Part shown: positions 24,849 to 34,214 of the stretch, piece after piece
Layout of the letters: the number at the start of each line of letters is the position of its first letter
How positions within the stretch are numbered: the first letter of the stretch is position 1
Origin: Ligilactobacillus ruminis DSM 20403 = NBRC 102161
GTDB taxonomy: Bacteria; Bacillota; Bacilli; Lactobacillales; Lactobacillaceae
Reading direction: 5' to 3'
Length of the DNA stretch: 63,685 bases
Assembly: GCF_900113455.1 (NCBI RefSeq)
Contig: NZ_FOPI01000012.1
Coordinates: 1-63,685 of the forward strand
Position numbers and translations under genes: made by a program
Notes under the pieces: generated by a model
What the model was told of the DNA's origin: nothing
The model's input: only the letters and a program-made list of their open reading frames with translations
Database searches by the model: none

Positions 24849-25020
24849 CCCTTCTTTTTACTATTGATATTAACAATTATACAAACTTACATTCGTCTTG
24901 TCCATAATCAAACGAACATATTTTCCTTTTTGTGCCAATGATTCTGCAATCAAATCGATTCCAAGCAGAATGACGTCAAAAGTTTCCGAAGTTTTTTGAA
25001 CTCTGCATTTTATAAAAAAA

Positions 25021-25052
25021 CAACCGAAACCGGTAAGAATCGGCTTCGATTG
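25021..25052 (-). terminator. Rho-independent terminator of metA-cysK
   Basis: A 12-bp stem CAATCGAAGCCG/CGGTTTCGGTTG with two G-U pairs on the minus strand, followed by seven T. The wobble pairs only work on the minus strand, which fixes the direction. Confidence 0.9.
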
Positions 25053-25062
25053 TTTTTTAAAC

Positions 25063-25989
25063 TCAATAGTTGAACAATTCCGTTGAAAGATAGCGATCGC
25101 CGCCATCAGGCGAAACAGTAACGACTTTCTTGCCCTTGCCAAGCTTTTTGGCAATTTCGATTGCACCGTAAATATTGGCTCCAGCGGAAATTCCCGGAAG
25201 GAATCCTTCCTTGTGTGCAACTTCGCGTGCCGTTTTGACGGCTTCATCGCTTGGAACCTCGATGATTCCGTCATAAATCTGCCTGTCCAAAACTTCCGGA
25301 ACAAAGCCGGCGCTGATGCCTTGAATCTTGTGCTTTCCGGCAACTCCGTTCTTTAACACCGGTGATTCTGACGGTTCAAGCGCATAAACCTTAATCTCTT
25401 GGTCAAGCTCCTTCAAAGCATGTCCGATGCCGGTCAAAGTACCACCGGTTCCGACACCGGCAACGAATGCGTCAGGAAGGTCATCCTTGCCGAACGCTCC
25501 GATGATTTCCTGGCCTGTTTCTTGCTCATGAACGTCGGGATTGGCCGGATTTTCAAACTGCATCGGCATGAAATAGCCGTTATCTTCAGCCAGTTGCGTT
25601 GCTTTGGCGATAGAACCCTTCATTCCTTCAGCTCCTGGCGTCAAAATCAATTCCGCACCGTATCCTTGCATGAGCTTGCGACGCTCAATGCTCATCGTTT
25701 CGGGCATCACGATAATCAGATGATATCCTTTGGCAGCCGCAACCATCGCCAGCCCGATACCGGTGTTACCCGAAGTCGGTTCAATGATCGTACCGCCGTC
25801 TTTAAGCTTGCCTGATTTTTTGGCAGCCTCAACCATTGAAAGAGCAATGCGGTCTTTGATTGAACCTGCCGGGTTGAAAAATTCAAGCTTGACGTAAACG
25901 TCTGCCGCATCTTCCGGAACAACGTGGTTAAGCTTGACAATCGGCGTATTTCCAATGAGTTGATCAACTGAATCATAAATTTTTGTCAT
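25063..25989 (-). CDS. cysK: Cysteine synthase (O-acetylserine sulfhydrylase family, PLP)
   Basis: About 308 residues. The PLP lysine is in [11 protein letters not shown], the substrate loop is [10 protein letters not shown] and the phosphate-binding loop is [10 protein letters not shown]. It joins O-acetylserine and sulfide to make cysteine; some lactobacillar members also act in homocysteine or transsulfuration chemistry. The ATG at 25989 ([11 protein letters not shown]) follows AAAGGGG; the longer reading from 26016 starts inside metA. It lies 14 bp after metA and shares its terminator, so the pair serves sulfur amino acid synthesis. Confidence 0.93.
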   Translation of the reverse strand: MTKIYDSVDQLIGNTPIVKLNHVVPEDAADVYVKLEFFNPAGSIKDRIALSMVEAAKKSGKLKDGGTIIEPTSGNTGIGLAMVAAAKGYHLIIVMPETMSIERRKLMQGYGAELILTPGAEGMKGSIAKATQLAEDNGYFMPMQFENPANPDVHEQETGQEIIGAFGKDDLPDAFVAGVGTGGTLTGIGHALKELDQEIKVYALEPSESPVLKNGVAGKHKIQGISAGFVPEVLDRQIYDGIIEVPSDEAVKTAREVAHKEGFLPGISAGANIYGAIEIAKKLGKGKKVVTVSPDGGDRYLSTELFNY

Positions 25990-26003
25990 ATTTTTTATCC
26001 CCT

Positions 26004-26840
26004 TTACTGAGTACAAACTTTTTTAAAACGGTTTTCTTCGGCTTGTTTCAGCCAATTTTCAAAAAAGTGACGTTGGGCTTTTCCCCAACCGAAACGCATC
26101 CCTGTCATTTTGGCGGGATCATCATAATAATTGGCTGCTTTTGCCAATACGGGCGCATCTTCAGGATGAGCCTGCAGTTCGCGATAATATTCTTTATCAA
26201 GTGCATCTCGACCATATTCAAGATGCGAAAACAAGAACGTCTGTCGTTCTTTTCTTGCCTCAGCCAAGAAAAGATGATTGGTCTCGGACACCGAAACAAC
26301 GGAAAGTTCCGGAACTTCTCTGACCTGACTGCATGAAAGTTCCGCATAACGCGCATGAGGCGCTAAAAAGCCGTCGGAAAGGCCCTCAAGCAAAGGAGAC
26401 TTTTCTAAAATCACCTGAGGATAGACTCCGAAAAGCTTTTGATTCAACAAATACTTATCGACGCCGTAAAAATAATTAGCGGCAACCATTGCGCCCCAAC
26501 AGACGTAAAGCTGCTCGATTCCTTCAGTGCTCAAACAGTCAAACAGCTCCTGCAGTTCGCTGATATATGTGACATCATCGAAGTCCAGCTTTTCAAGCGG
26601 CGCACCCGTTACGATAAAGGCATCAAGCTCTTTGACCTTGTTAAGGTCGAGCGGCTGCGACATTTGGCGAACGTTTTCCGGAACTTCTCTGTTCTGATAA
26701 TGCATTACGGGATAGAACCAAGTGATGTTCACCCGACAGTCCTCCCTTGTCAGAACGCGTTCGAAACGTCGCTTCGTATCTTCTTTATCGTGCATCAGAT
26801 TAAGCACGCCGATTTCTAAAACGTCGTCTTTTTTACGCAT
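26004..26840 (-). CDS. metA: Homoserine O-acyltransferase (MetA family)
   Basis: About 278 residues of the class-I glutamine-amidotransferase-like MetA fold. The nucleophile Cys lies in YVCWGA, and the His and Glu of the triad lie in SHLEYGRD. The acceptor-binding TGAPLEKL segment is present. It acylates homoserine with acetyl- or succinyl-CoA for methionine synthesis; the donor is not decided here. The ATG at 26840 ([11 protein letters not shown]) follows AGAGG; longer readings add an unlikely N terminus. It is first in the metA-cysK operon. Confidence 0.9.
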   Translation of the reverse strand: MRKKDDVLEIGVLNLMHDKEDTKRRFERVLTREDCRVNITWFYPVMHYQNREVPENVRQMSQPLDLNKVKELDAFIVTGAPLEKLDFDDVTYISELQELFDCLSTEGIEQLYVCWGAMVAANYFYGVDKYLLNQKLFGVYPQVILEKSPLLEGLSDGFLAPHARYAELSCSQVREVPELSVVSVSETNHLFLAEARKERQTFLFSHLEYGRDALDKEYYRELQAHPEDAPVLAKAANYYDDPAKMTGMRFGWGKAQRHFFENWLKQAEENRFKKVCTQ

Positions 26841-26900
26841 GGCTTCCATCCTCTCTTCGAAATTAGCAGACAGTTTGCTTACTTTTTGTCTGTTAACGGA

Positions 26901-26930
26901 AGTATACACGATTGTCGCTCAAAAAGCCAA
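26901..26930 (-). promoter_or_regulatory. Predicted promoter of metA-cysK
   Basis: On the minus strand TTGGCT (26930-26925) and TATACT (26906-26901) are 18 bp apart, about 60 bp upstream of metA. No T-box or SAM riboswitch is seen. Confidence 0.5.
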
Positions 26931-27182
26931 CAAAAACTACTTTAAAATATCAAAAAAATTGACTGATCTTTTTGATGAGGGGGGCACTGCATTTTTGGGG
27001 AGGCATGAATAATTTGTTTTTGACGAAGTTCCTTATCAGCATGAAAAATACAGGGCAAAGGCAGCAATCGATGTCTTGATCTGGTTGAATTCCTGTGTTG
27101 CATCTAAAGTTTACAGGCAAAATTTAAAAAGCGGGGATTTTCCCGTAACCAATGTCAGGTTCAGTGATTGATCAGATGATGC

Positions 27183-27320
27183 GCAGCACTGCATTTGGCA
27201 AAATCACTGCCGTTTACGGACACATCGCTGAAAATGGACGCTTTGTCCGTAAATGGACTGTCCCAAAAATGGCAATTACGGACAAAATGCTGGAAAATGA
27301 CGGTTTGCCCGTAAAATTTG
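27183..27320. repeat. Two tandem TTACGG hairpins with repeat head
   Basis: The block CTGCATTTGGCAAAATCACTG...TTTACGG (from 27189) is repeated almost exactly at 57487. Two hairpins follow: 27213-27253 with arms TTTACGGACA/TGTCCGTAAA, and 27276-27314 with arms TTACGGACAAA/TTTGCCCGTAA and AAAATGC in the loop. The gene-free interval 26931-27554 otherwise holds only this family and its tail. Confidence 0.8.
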
Positions 27321-27560
27321 AATGAGATCTTGGCGTGCCGCCCGAAATAAGAAAAAATACGCGCCATCATGGCACGTATTTTAATCAATATTCAGTTGTA
27401 CGGGGTCATAAGTGCTCGCTTCCACACCTTGTCCTAATCATGTTCCAGCTCGCATTCCCCCTATCGCAATCAAGGCCTCCCTAGACGAGACAAGCTCGCC
27501 TTCGGTCGTCCAATGCTTGCGTACGGGCTCATAAGCGCTCGCTTCCACACCTTGTCAAAA
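27308..27560. repeat. Conserved array tail, copy 2 (adjoins the codA 3' end)
   Basis: It has the same ordered blocks as 14093-14312: CCGTAAAATTTGAATGAGAT, CCGCCC, an AATACGCGCC/GGCACGTATT hairpin near 27355-27382, TTTTAATCAATATTCAGTTG, GTACGGGGTCAT and CTTCCACACCTTGTC. The GTACGGG...CACACCTTGTC end occurs twice here (27401-27434 and 27522-27557), a local duplication. Confidence 0.7.
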
Positions 27561-28790
27561 ATTCAACTTCGTTTCCCTCGGTTTCGTCTCAGCCAAAATC
27601 TTGCCGTGACGGATGTTATAAAGAACCTCAGAGTGATCCATCAAAACGTGATAGAAGTCGCTTTCGTTCAGCAAAATGCAATCAGCCGGCTTGCCGACCT
27701 CTATTCCGTATTCATCAGAAATATGGAGCGTCTTGGCCGCATTATCCGTCACGAATTTGTACGAATCCTGAATTTGGCCGTATCCCATCAGGTGCGAAGC
27801 ATAAACGCCCATGTTGACCGAGTCGAGCATATTGCCGCTTCCAAGCGGATTCCACGGATCCTGAATATCGTCTTCGCCAAACGAGACGTTGATGCCGGCT
27901 TCAGACAGCTCTTTGATTCGAGTCAAGCCGCGTCGCTTGGGATAGGTATCGAAACGGCCGCCAAGGTGCATATTGACGAGCGGGTTGGAGACAAAATTGA
28001 TCTGAGACATCTTCAACAGCCTGAACAGCTTATACGTATAGGCATCGTTATAAGAGCCCATCGCAGTCGTGTGACTTGCGGTAACGCGATTGCCAAGCCC
28101 CGTTTCATAAGCAAGAGTGGCCAAAACTTCCAGATTTCTTGACGCCGGATCATCGATTTCGTCACAATGGACGTCAACCAAACGCTCATATTTTTCAGCC
28201 AAACCGATCAAAAATTTGAGTGAATCGCGACCATAGTATTGGTTGAATTCAAAATGAGGGATGCCACCGATGACGTCAGCTCCTTCTTTAACGGCCTGTT
28301 CCATCAATTCTTTGCCGTTAGGAAACGACAGAATGCCTTCTTTCGGAAATGCAACGAGCTGCAAATCGACGACGTCTTTCATTTCGCTCTTTAGTTCAAG
28401 CAATGCCTGGAGCGCGATCAAATGCGGATCAGTCACGTCAACGTGGCTCCTGACGTGCTGAATGCCAAGCGCAATCTGCTTGCGAAGCGTTTTTCTTGCG
28501 CGCTCCTTGACGTCTTTGATCGAAAGCGACTTTTTTCTTTCAGACCAGATCCTGATTCCGTCAAACAAGGTTCCGGTTTCGTTGAATTCCGGCTGCCCTG
28601 CCGTCAGCGTCGCATCCAAGTGCACGTGGGAATCGATAAAAGGAGCAAGAAGCAGTTTTTCCTTGCCGTCGATTACCTCTTCGTCTCCGCGAACCTCGAT
28701 GCCGGCTGAGATTTTACTGAATTTGCCATCAGTAATCTGAACGTCCTTAAGTTCTTTGTCATTATTTACGTGAACATTTTTGATAAGCAT
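27555..28790 (-). CDS. codA: Cytosine deaminase-type amidohydrolase
   Basis: About 411 residues of the amidohydrolase barrel. Metal ligands lie in IDSHVHLDATLTAGQPE (HxH), VDVHCDEIDD, ASHTTAMGSY and FGEDDIQDPW, close to the E. coli CodA pattern. It deaminates cytosine to uracil; related isocytosine or creatinine deaminases are less likely given the adjacent codB. The ATG at 28790 begins MLIKNVHV and lies 2 bp after the codB stop; an in-frame start at 28799 overlaps codB. The gene ends in repeat tail copy 2. Confidence 0.9.
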   Translation of the reverse strand: MLIKNVHVNNDKELKDVQITDGKFSKISAGIEVRGDEEVIDGKEKLLLAPFIDSHVHLDATLTAGQPEFNETGTLFDGIRIWSERKKSLSIKDVKERARKTLRKQIALGIQHVRSHVDVTDPHLIALQALLELKSEMKDVVDLQLVAFPKEGILSFPNGKELMEQAVKEGADVIGGIPHFEFNQYYGRDSLKFLIGLAEKYERLVDVHCDEIDDPASRNLEVLATLAYETGLGNRVTASHTTAMGSYNDAYTYKLFRLLKMSQINFVSNPLVNMHLGGRFDTYPKRRGLTRIKELSEAGINVSFGEDDIQDPWNPLGSGNMLDSVNMGVYASHLMGYGQIQDSYKFVTDNAAKTLHISDEYGIEVGKPADCILLNESDFYHVLMDHSEVLYNIRHGKILAETKPRETKLNF

Positions 28791-28792
28791 AA

Positions 28793-30151
28793 TCAACACT
28801 TGCCTTTCTTATCTTTGAAAACCATCAATCCGTAATAAAGCATCCCGCTCAAAATCATCGTCAAAAACGTCGCTCCAATCGTCTCCATTAAAAAATCAAC
28901 CTGACGCAAGGCAAAAAAGAGCGCTACGCCGACGCTCCATGAAATAAACGCTGCATAATTTACGCCGTTTCGGTACCAATATTTTCCGTTCGTTTCAGAC
29001 AATGCGGAAACATCGTATCTGCGATGTCTTCTGAAATAAAAATCAATGATAATCACGCTGATGATCGGCCCTAAAACCATACCGACGTAGTCTAAAAATG
29101 CAGTGAAGGCATCCAAAAAGCTGCCGATGACCATCGGAATGAACGTGACGAACGTTGCAAAAATCGCAGCAATCCAAAGCGAGTGCTTGAGCTTTAATCC
29201 GGAAAAAATGTTTGAAATTGCGGAACCGGCTGCCATCAGGTTCACTGCATTTGCCGTCATGCTCGTAATAATGATGACCAGCAGCGCAACGACGCCAAGC
29301 CCCAACCGACTTGCAATCGTGCTCGGGTCCGAGTTGTTGGCATCATAAACGCCTGACGTGATCGCAATGCTGATTGTTGAAACAAGACCGATGAACGCAA
29401 ACCAAACGACGCCAAACAACGCGCCGGCGAACGGAATCAACGTTGCAGCACGCTTTTTTGACGTAAAGCGCGTAAAATCGGCCCCCGCGGTCACCCAAGC
29501 GAGGTTGAACGCTGCGACCGCATCAACCGCGGCACCCGTTGCAAGCAAATCCTTGTGCGGAACTTGCCACGAAACGATGTGAGAAAACGGAACCGTTTTG
29601 AAAACGACGACCGATTCCCAGATCATGAAAACAAAGACCAAAACGATGCCGATCCGTTCAATCAGCTGAACCGAGCGCTGTCCGCTTGCAATACTGATGA
29701 TGTGCAGAATGCTCATCACCAAAATTCCGCAAACGAGACCCTTGGCACCGCCCGGCTTGCCGTAAACAGGCCACGACAGCAGATCATGCAGCAGATAGCT
29801 GACCGAAGTTGCCGCAATAAACGTATTGACCGCCGTCCAGCCGATAAATTGCGTCACGTTGACGATTGAAGGCAAAAAACTGCCACGAATGCCAAACGAT
29901 GCCCGACTCAATTCCATCGTCGAAACGCCCGTCTTGTAACCAATGTAGCCGATCAGACTCAAAAACAGATAAGACACGGCAGACGACAATACCAAAACTT
30001 TCATTGCGACCGCAAACCCGCAGGCCGCAATGACTCCGCCGATAAACCACGTTCCGTTGTTGGCATTTGCTCCCACCCAGGTTGCAAACATATCCCAATC
30101 GGAAGTTCTTCGCGCCTCTTTTGGCACGCTCATTATTTGATGTTTTCCCAT
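28793..30151 (-). CDS. codB: Cytosine permease (NCS1 family)
   Basis: A protein of 452 residues with 12 predicted membrane helices. NCS1 hallmarks include ANNGTWFIGG near the start and GVSTMELSRASFGIRGS in helix 3. It imports cytosine for CodA, which follows directly in the same operon. The ATG is preceded by AAAGGAATG. No PurR or other operator is obvious in 30152-30300. Confidence 0.92.
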   Translation of the reverse strand: MGKHQIMSVPKEARRTSDWDMFATWVGANANNGTWFIGGVIAACGFAVAMKVLVLSSAVSYLFLSLIGYIGYKTGVSTMELSRASFGIRGSFLPSIVNVTQFIGWTAVNTFIAATSVSYLLHDLLSWPVYGKPGGAKGLVCGILVMSILHIISIASGQRSVQLIERIGIVLVFVFMIWESVVVFKTVPFSHIVSWQVPHKDLLATGAAVDAVAAFNLAWVTAGADFTRFTSKKRAATLIPFAGALFGVVWFAFIGLVSTISIAITSGVYDANNSDPSTIASRLGLGVVALLVIIITSMTANAVNLMAAGSAISNIFSGLKLKHSLWIAAIFATFVTFIPMVIGSFLDAFTAFLDYVGMVLGPIISVIIIDFYFRRHRRYDVSALSETNGKYWYRNGVNYAAFISWSVGVALFFALRQVDFLMETIGATFLTMILSGMLYYGLMVFKDKKGKC

Positions 30152-30302
30152 TAATAATGCATTCCTTTAACTTATCATTTTAAGTAACAATATCATTATT
30201 TTACGACAAAAACAACCGACAAGATTCGTCTCTGATGACATGTTCATGTAACTATCGAGTCTCGGTGCGTGAGCATTTTCATAGACTTTAGAAACTTTGT
30301 TT

Positions 30303-30310
30303 GCTATGAT
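30303..30310 (+). promoter_or_regulatory. Extended -10 promoter element of pepF
   Basis: TGC followed by TATGAT (30305-30310) lies 43 bp before the ATG. TAGACT, 17 bp further upstream, is a weak -35 box. The TTGACA at 30324 is too close to the start codon to serve. Confidence 0.45.
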
Positions 30311-30353
30311 TTTCTTGTTATTTTTGACAAATACATAATATGGGGGTTTTATC

Positions 30354-32147
30354 ATGGGTTTACCTGACAGAAAAGACGTTCCGGTACAGCAAACTTGGGA
30401 CGTCGGTATTCTTTACGAAAATGACGATGCCTGGAAAAAAGACATCGAAGCAGAAAAAAAGGCGCTCGCGGACTTTTCCAAGTACGATCAAAAGCTGAAC
30501 GATCCTGAAACGATTATTGCAGCATTGGAAGATCTGGGCAAGATGGAAGTTCGCATGGATCTGCTTGGTCATTACGGCTTTTTGCAACAGTCGACCGATA
30601 TGACGGATCCGCACTACAACCAGCTTTTAAGAATTCTTGACCAGCTTGACGCCGACTGCAATGCCGAGCTTGCAAAATACAGAGCTCAGATCATGGACAA
30701 CGATAACGAAACGCTTGATGCCGTTTCAGACAAGCGTCCTGATCTTGGTGCCGCCATCAGAGAATTCAAGCGCATCAAAAAGCACCGCTTGAGCGGCGAA
30801 GTCGAAAGCGCGCTAAGTTCGATCGAACCGACTCTTTCTTCGTTTGAAGGAATCTATACGACATGCCGGGCAGCCGACATGTCGTTCCCGGATTTTGAAG
30901 TCGACGGCAAAACATACCCTCTGTCATTCGTGCTTTATGAAAACAGCTATCAGTACAACCCGGATCACAAGCTGCGTCATGCGGCATTCAAAGCATTCTC
31001 AAAAGTTTTGAATCAATACAAAAATACCGTGGCTGCCAACTACTACGCACAGGTTTCCAAGGAAAAAAACATGGCAACCCTGCGCGGATACGACTCGGTC
31101 TTCGATTACTTGTTGGACGATCAGGAAGTTCCGCGCGAATTTTTCGATCGTCAAATCGATGTCATCATCGAAAAACTTGGCCCCGTCATGCAAAAATACG
31201 TCAAATTAATCCAAAGGGAACGCGGCTTGGACAAGCTGACGTTCTCAGATCTTCAGATCGATCTCGACCCTGAATTTGCACCGAAAGTCCCATTGGACAA
31301 AGCACCGGAATATATCTCCGATGCGATAAAAGTCATGGGGCCAGAATACCATGACATGATCATGAAATGTTTTGACGAACGCTGGGTCGACTTCCCTGCC
31401 AATAAAGGCAAGGAAACCGGCGGCTTTGAAACAACGCCATATGGCAAGCATGCATATATTCTGATGTCATGGACTGATGAAATGGCCGACGTTTACACGC
31501 TCGTTCACGAACTCGGACATGCCGGACAGGAAATGCTGACGAACAAAACAAACCATCCGCTGGGCTGCAAAGTTTCAACCTACATCATTGAAGCACCATC
31601 GACCTTCAACGAACTCCTATTGACTCATGCGCTTGAAGAAAAGAGTTCAGACAAGCGGATGCAGCGTTTCGCCCTGACAAAGATGCTGACGAACACCTAC
31701 TATCACAACTTCGTCACGCACCTTTTGGAAGCAGCCTTCCAACGCGAAGTCTATAAGCTGATCGATAACGGCGAAGGCTTTGACGGAGATCGACTTTGCG
31801 AAATCAAAAAAGCCGTCCTGAAGAAATTCTGGGGCGATGCGGTTGAAATTGACGATGACGCAGCCTTGACGTGGATGCGCCAGTCTCATTATTATATGGG
31901 ACTTTATCCATACACCTATTCGGCAAGTCTGACGATTTCGACTCAGGCTTATCTGAAAATCAAAGAACAAGGTCAGCCCGCAATCGATGCATGGCTCAAA
32001 TTCCTGAAATTTGACAATTGCCCGGCACCAATTGAAGCGGCCAAAATTGCCGGCGTTGACATCACGACAGACGAACCGTTGAAAAATACGATCAAATTCC
32101 TGGACAAAACTGTCGACAAGATTGCCGAATTGACCAAAGAACTTTAA
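30354..32147 (+). CDS. pepF: Oligoendopeptidase F (M3 metallopeptidase)
   Basis: A protein of 597 residues, the normal PepF length. The zinc motif is H385-E-L-G-H389 (LVHELGHAGQE), with the third ligand Glu about 25 residues later in IIEAPSTFNE. It cleaves oligopeptides of roughly 7 to 17 residues in the cytoplasm. The ATG follows GGGGG at 8 nt. It is monocistronic, reads toward oriC and ends before a decayed gene-end repeat that serves as terminator. Confidence 0.95.
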   Translation: MGLPDRKDVPVQQTWDVGILYENDDAWKKDIEAEKKALADFSKYDQKLNDPETIIAALEDLGKMEVRMDLLGHYGFLQQSTDMTDPHYNQLLRILDQLDADCNAELAKYRAQIMDNDNETLDAVSDKRPDLGAAIREFKRIKKHRLSGEVESALSSIEPTLSSFEGIYTTCRAADMSFPDFEVDGKTYPLSFVLYENSYQYNPDHKLRHAAFKAFSKVLNQYKNTVAANYYAQVSKEKNMATLRGYDSVFDYLLDDQEVPREFFDRQIDVIIEKLGPVMQKYVKLIQRERGLDKLTFSDLQIDLDPEFAPKVPLDKAPEYISDAIKVMGPEYHDMIMKCFDERWVDFPANKGKETGGFETTPYGKHAYILMSWTDEMADVYTLVHELGHAGQEMLTNKTNHPLGCKVSTYIIEAPSTFNELLLTHALEEKSSDKRMQRFALTKMLTNTYYHNFVTHLLEAAFQREVYKLIDNGEGFDGDRLCEIKKAVLKKFWGDAVEIDDDAALTWMRQSHYYMGLYPYTYSASLTISTQAYLKIKEQGQPAIDAWLKFLKFDNCPAPIEAAKIAGVDITTDEPLKNTIKFLDKTVDKIAELTKEL

Positions 32148-32162
32148 TCTGCTCAAAAGTCT

Positions 32163-32218
32163 GAAAAAACCGGACGAAATTTGCAATTGATTTGCGAATC
32201 TCATCTGGTTTTTTTGCG
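32163..32218 (+). terminator. Terminator of pepF made of a diverged gene-end repeat (copy C)
   Basis: AAAAAACCGGACGAAATTTGC and GCGAATCTCATCTGGTTTTTTT form an imperfect stem 15 bp after the stop. The bases match the CCGGAT...TTGCAAAT repeat family. Confidence 0.75.
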
Positions 32219-32361
32219 TATGCGAAAACCAAATTCTGCTATTGCACAAATAAGCAAGGTTTCCATGCATTAAAACTGGCAAGATAATTCGTAAGCAGCA
32301 CTGATTCGTTCAATCTTTCATTTAATCCAAGCTGAAAACGGATTTTTTCCCGCCCTCAATA

Positions 32362-32370
32362 TGTTACAAT
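32362..32370 (+). promoter_or_regulatory. Extended -10 promoter element of the amidase gene
   Basis: TGT followed by TACAAT lies 48 bp before the ATG. The leader 32219-32361 shows no other feature. Confidence 0.5.
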
Positions 32371-32418
32371 GTTTTTGTAAACTGATATTGTCAAAATGGT
32401 TAACCAAAGGAGTTTATC

Positions 32419-33861
32419 ATGGAATTTGATGCCACTGAAATCGCCAATCTGATCAAAACAAAACAGCTGTCACCAAAAGAAGCCGTCATGAATGCTTTTT
32501 CCGAGATCAAAACAAAAAACGGCCAACTGAACGCGGTCGTCAGCCTGCGCGAAGAAAAAGCCCTGGAAGAAGCCAAACGCTGCGTCGATCTTGCCAGACC
32601 TTTTGCGGGAGTGCCAATTTTGATTAAAAGTCTCGGTCAATATCTTGAAGGAGAACCGGCAACAGACGGCTCGAAACTCTTCAAAGATGCCAAGGCAACT
32701 CAAACCGATAATTTCGTCAAGGCACTGCAGCAAGCCGGGTTCATCATCATCGGACAGTCAAATGCGCCGGAATTCGGGTTTACCAACGTCACAGATTCAA
32801 AATTGTACGGTCCGGCACGCAATCCTTGGAACCCTGAATTTTACTCGGGCGGGTCTTCAGGCGGGGCCGCTTCAGCAGTGGCTTCAAAAATGGTTCCGCT
32901 TGCTGCAGCAAGCGACGGCGGCGGCTCAATCAGAATTCCGGCATCGTTTACCGGCTTGATCGGACTGAAACCAACGCGCGGCAGAACTCCGGTCGGTCCT
33001 TCTTCATGGCGCGGATGGCAAGGAGCATCCGTCTCGTTTGCCATAACGCGTTCGATTAGAGACACCGCCAGCCTGCTTGCCGCCGTTCAAACGGTTCAAC
33101 CACCGGCTCCGTTTCAGACCCCGCTGCTTTCTTTCAATCTTGAAGATCCGTTGCCAAAAAACCGCAAAGTTGCCTTTTCATTGAATTCGCCCGTTCAGAC
33201 GAAGGTTTCAGAAGCCGCAAAGCAGGCAGTTCTTTCAGCCGTGAATTTTCTGGAAGAGCAAGGTTTTGAAATTGAAGAAACCGAACCGAAACTGGACGGA
33301 ACTCAGCTGATCAAGGACTATTATCTCGTCAATGACGTCGAATCAGCCGTAATGTTTTCAAACATTGAAAACGCGCTTGAACGCAAGCTTAAAATTGATG
33401 ACATGGAGCTCATCAGCTGGTGCATCTGTCAAGCCGGCATGGACGTCAAGGCGACGGATTACAGCCGCATGCTCGCAAATTGGGACCAGGCTGCGTTTGT
33501 CATGGACTCTTTTCTTGAAAAATACAGTTTCTTCCTGACCCCGACAACGGCTCAGACGGCACCTGAAGTTTCCCATCAGTTCATCAATGAATCAATGCTG
33601 GCAAAAATGCGCCGCATCTCTGAACTTTCTTCAAGAGAGCGGACCGACTTGGTTTATGAATTCTTCATGCCTAGTCTTGCAGCAACCCCGTTTACTCAGC
33701 AGGCAAATCTCATGGGCAACCCGGCCATCAGCCTGCCGGTTCATGTTGCTTCAAACGGGCTGCCGCTTGGTGTCCAATTCGTTGCTAAAAAGGGCAGAGA
33801 AGACCTGTTGTTGAAAATGGGCAAGCTGTTTGAGCAAAACGGCAAATTCAGAATAATCTGA
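32419..33861 (+). CDS. Amidase-signature family hydrolase
   Basis: A protein of 480 residues with the Ser-cisSer-Lys triad at Lys70 (LIKSLGQ), Ser146 in GGSSGG and nucleophile Ser170 in DGGGSIRIPAS. The family includes GatA, fatty-acid amide hydrolases and cyclic-dimer hydrolases. It is not GatA by context, since gatC and gatB are absent. The substrate is unknown; a free amide or short amidated peptide is plausible. The ATG follows AAAGGAG. It ends at the palindrome that also contains parS. Confidence 0.88.
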   Translation: MEFDATEIANLIKTKQLSPKEAVMNAFSEIKTKNGQLNAVVSLREEKALEEAKRCVDLARPFAGVPILIKSLGQYLEGEPATDGSKLFKDAKATQTDNFVKALQQAGFIIIGQSNAPEFGFTNVTDSKLYGPARNPWNPEFYSGGSSGGAASAVASKMVPLAAASDGGGSIRIPASFTGLIGLKPTRGRTPVGPSSWRGWQGASVSFAITRSIRDTASLLAAVQTVQPPAPFQTPLLSFNLEDPLPKNRKVAFSLNSPVQTKVSEAAKQAVLSAVNFLEEQGFEIEETEPKLDGTQLIKDYYLVNDVESAVMFSNIENALERKLKIDDMELISWCICQAGMDVKATDYSRMLANWDQAAFVMDSFLEKYSFFLTPTTAQTAPEVSHQFINESMLAKMRRISELSSRERTDLVYEFFMPSLAATPFTQQANLMGNPAISLPVHVASNGLPLGVQFVAKKGREDLLLKMGKLFEQNGKFRII

Positions 33862-33894
33862 AAAAAGGATGTTTCACGTGAAACATCCTTTTTT
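33861..33894. terminator. Perfect 34-bp palindrome ending the amidase gene, bidirectional terminator shape
   Basis: A run of six A, GGA, the parS core, TCC and six T read the same on both strands over 34 bp and begin right at the amidase stop codon. In RNA it folds to a stem of about 15 bp with a tetraloop and a U tract. Confidence 0.85.
33870..33885. promoter_or_regulatory. parS site (ParB/Spo0J centromere), exact consensus, inside a terminator palindrome
   Basis: TGTTTCACGTGAAACA again matches the parS consensus exactly, about 21 kb from dnaA. It forms the centre of the 34-bp palindrome, so the same bases should serve as ParB loading site in DNA and terminator hairpin in RNA. Confidence 0.92.
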
Positions 33895-33999
33895 ATCTCA
33901 ACGCGATCAAAGCTCCGAGCGTAACCAACAGCCCAAAAAATGAACAAAGACTACTTTTTTAAGCAAAAGTACTGCTCAACCGATTCAGCTAAGATCTCA

Positions 34000-34206
34000 T
34001 TCAAATTTACGAACACATTTTCATCGATGTGTCCGTAAACGGCAGAGCTTTTGCCAAATGCAGCGCCTGATAAAGCAGCGCGCCAAGTTATTTTGCTTAT
34101 TTTCATCACGGAAGTCGATTGGCATGAATACTAAAAAAACGGATCAGATTTGCAATTGATCGATCCGGTTTTTCAATTTGAGGCAGAGTTTTCTCCCAGC
34201 CTCTTC
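34000..34206 (-). repeat. Composite intergenic repeat, copy D
   Basis: Read leftward from the pseudogene end it has GAGGCTGGGAGAAAACTCTGCCTC, AAATTGAAAAACCGGATCG, a shortened palindrome, then GACTTCCGTGATGGAAATAA, GCGCGCTGC, GCTGCATTTGGCAAAA, TGCCGTTTACGGACAC and TTTGAATGAGATCTTAGCT. The block order equals that near 57352-57590. No gene lies in 33895-34214. Confidence 0.75.
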
Positions 34207-34214
34207 ACAATTAT

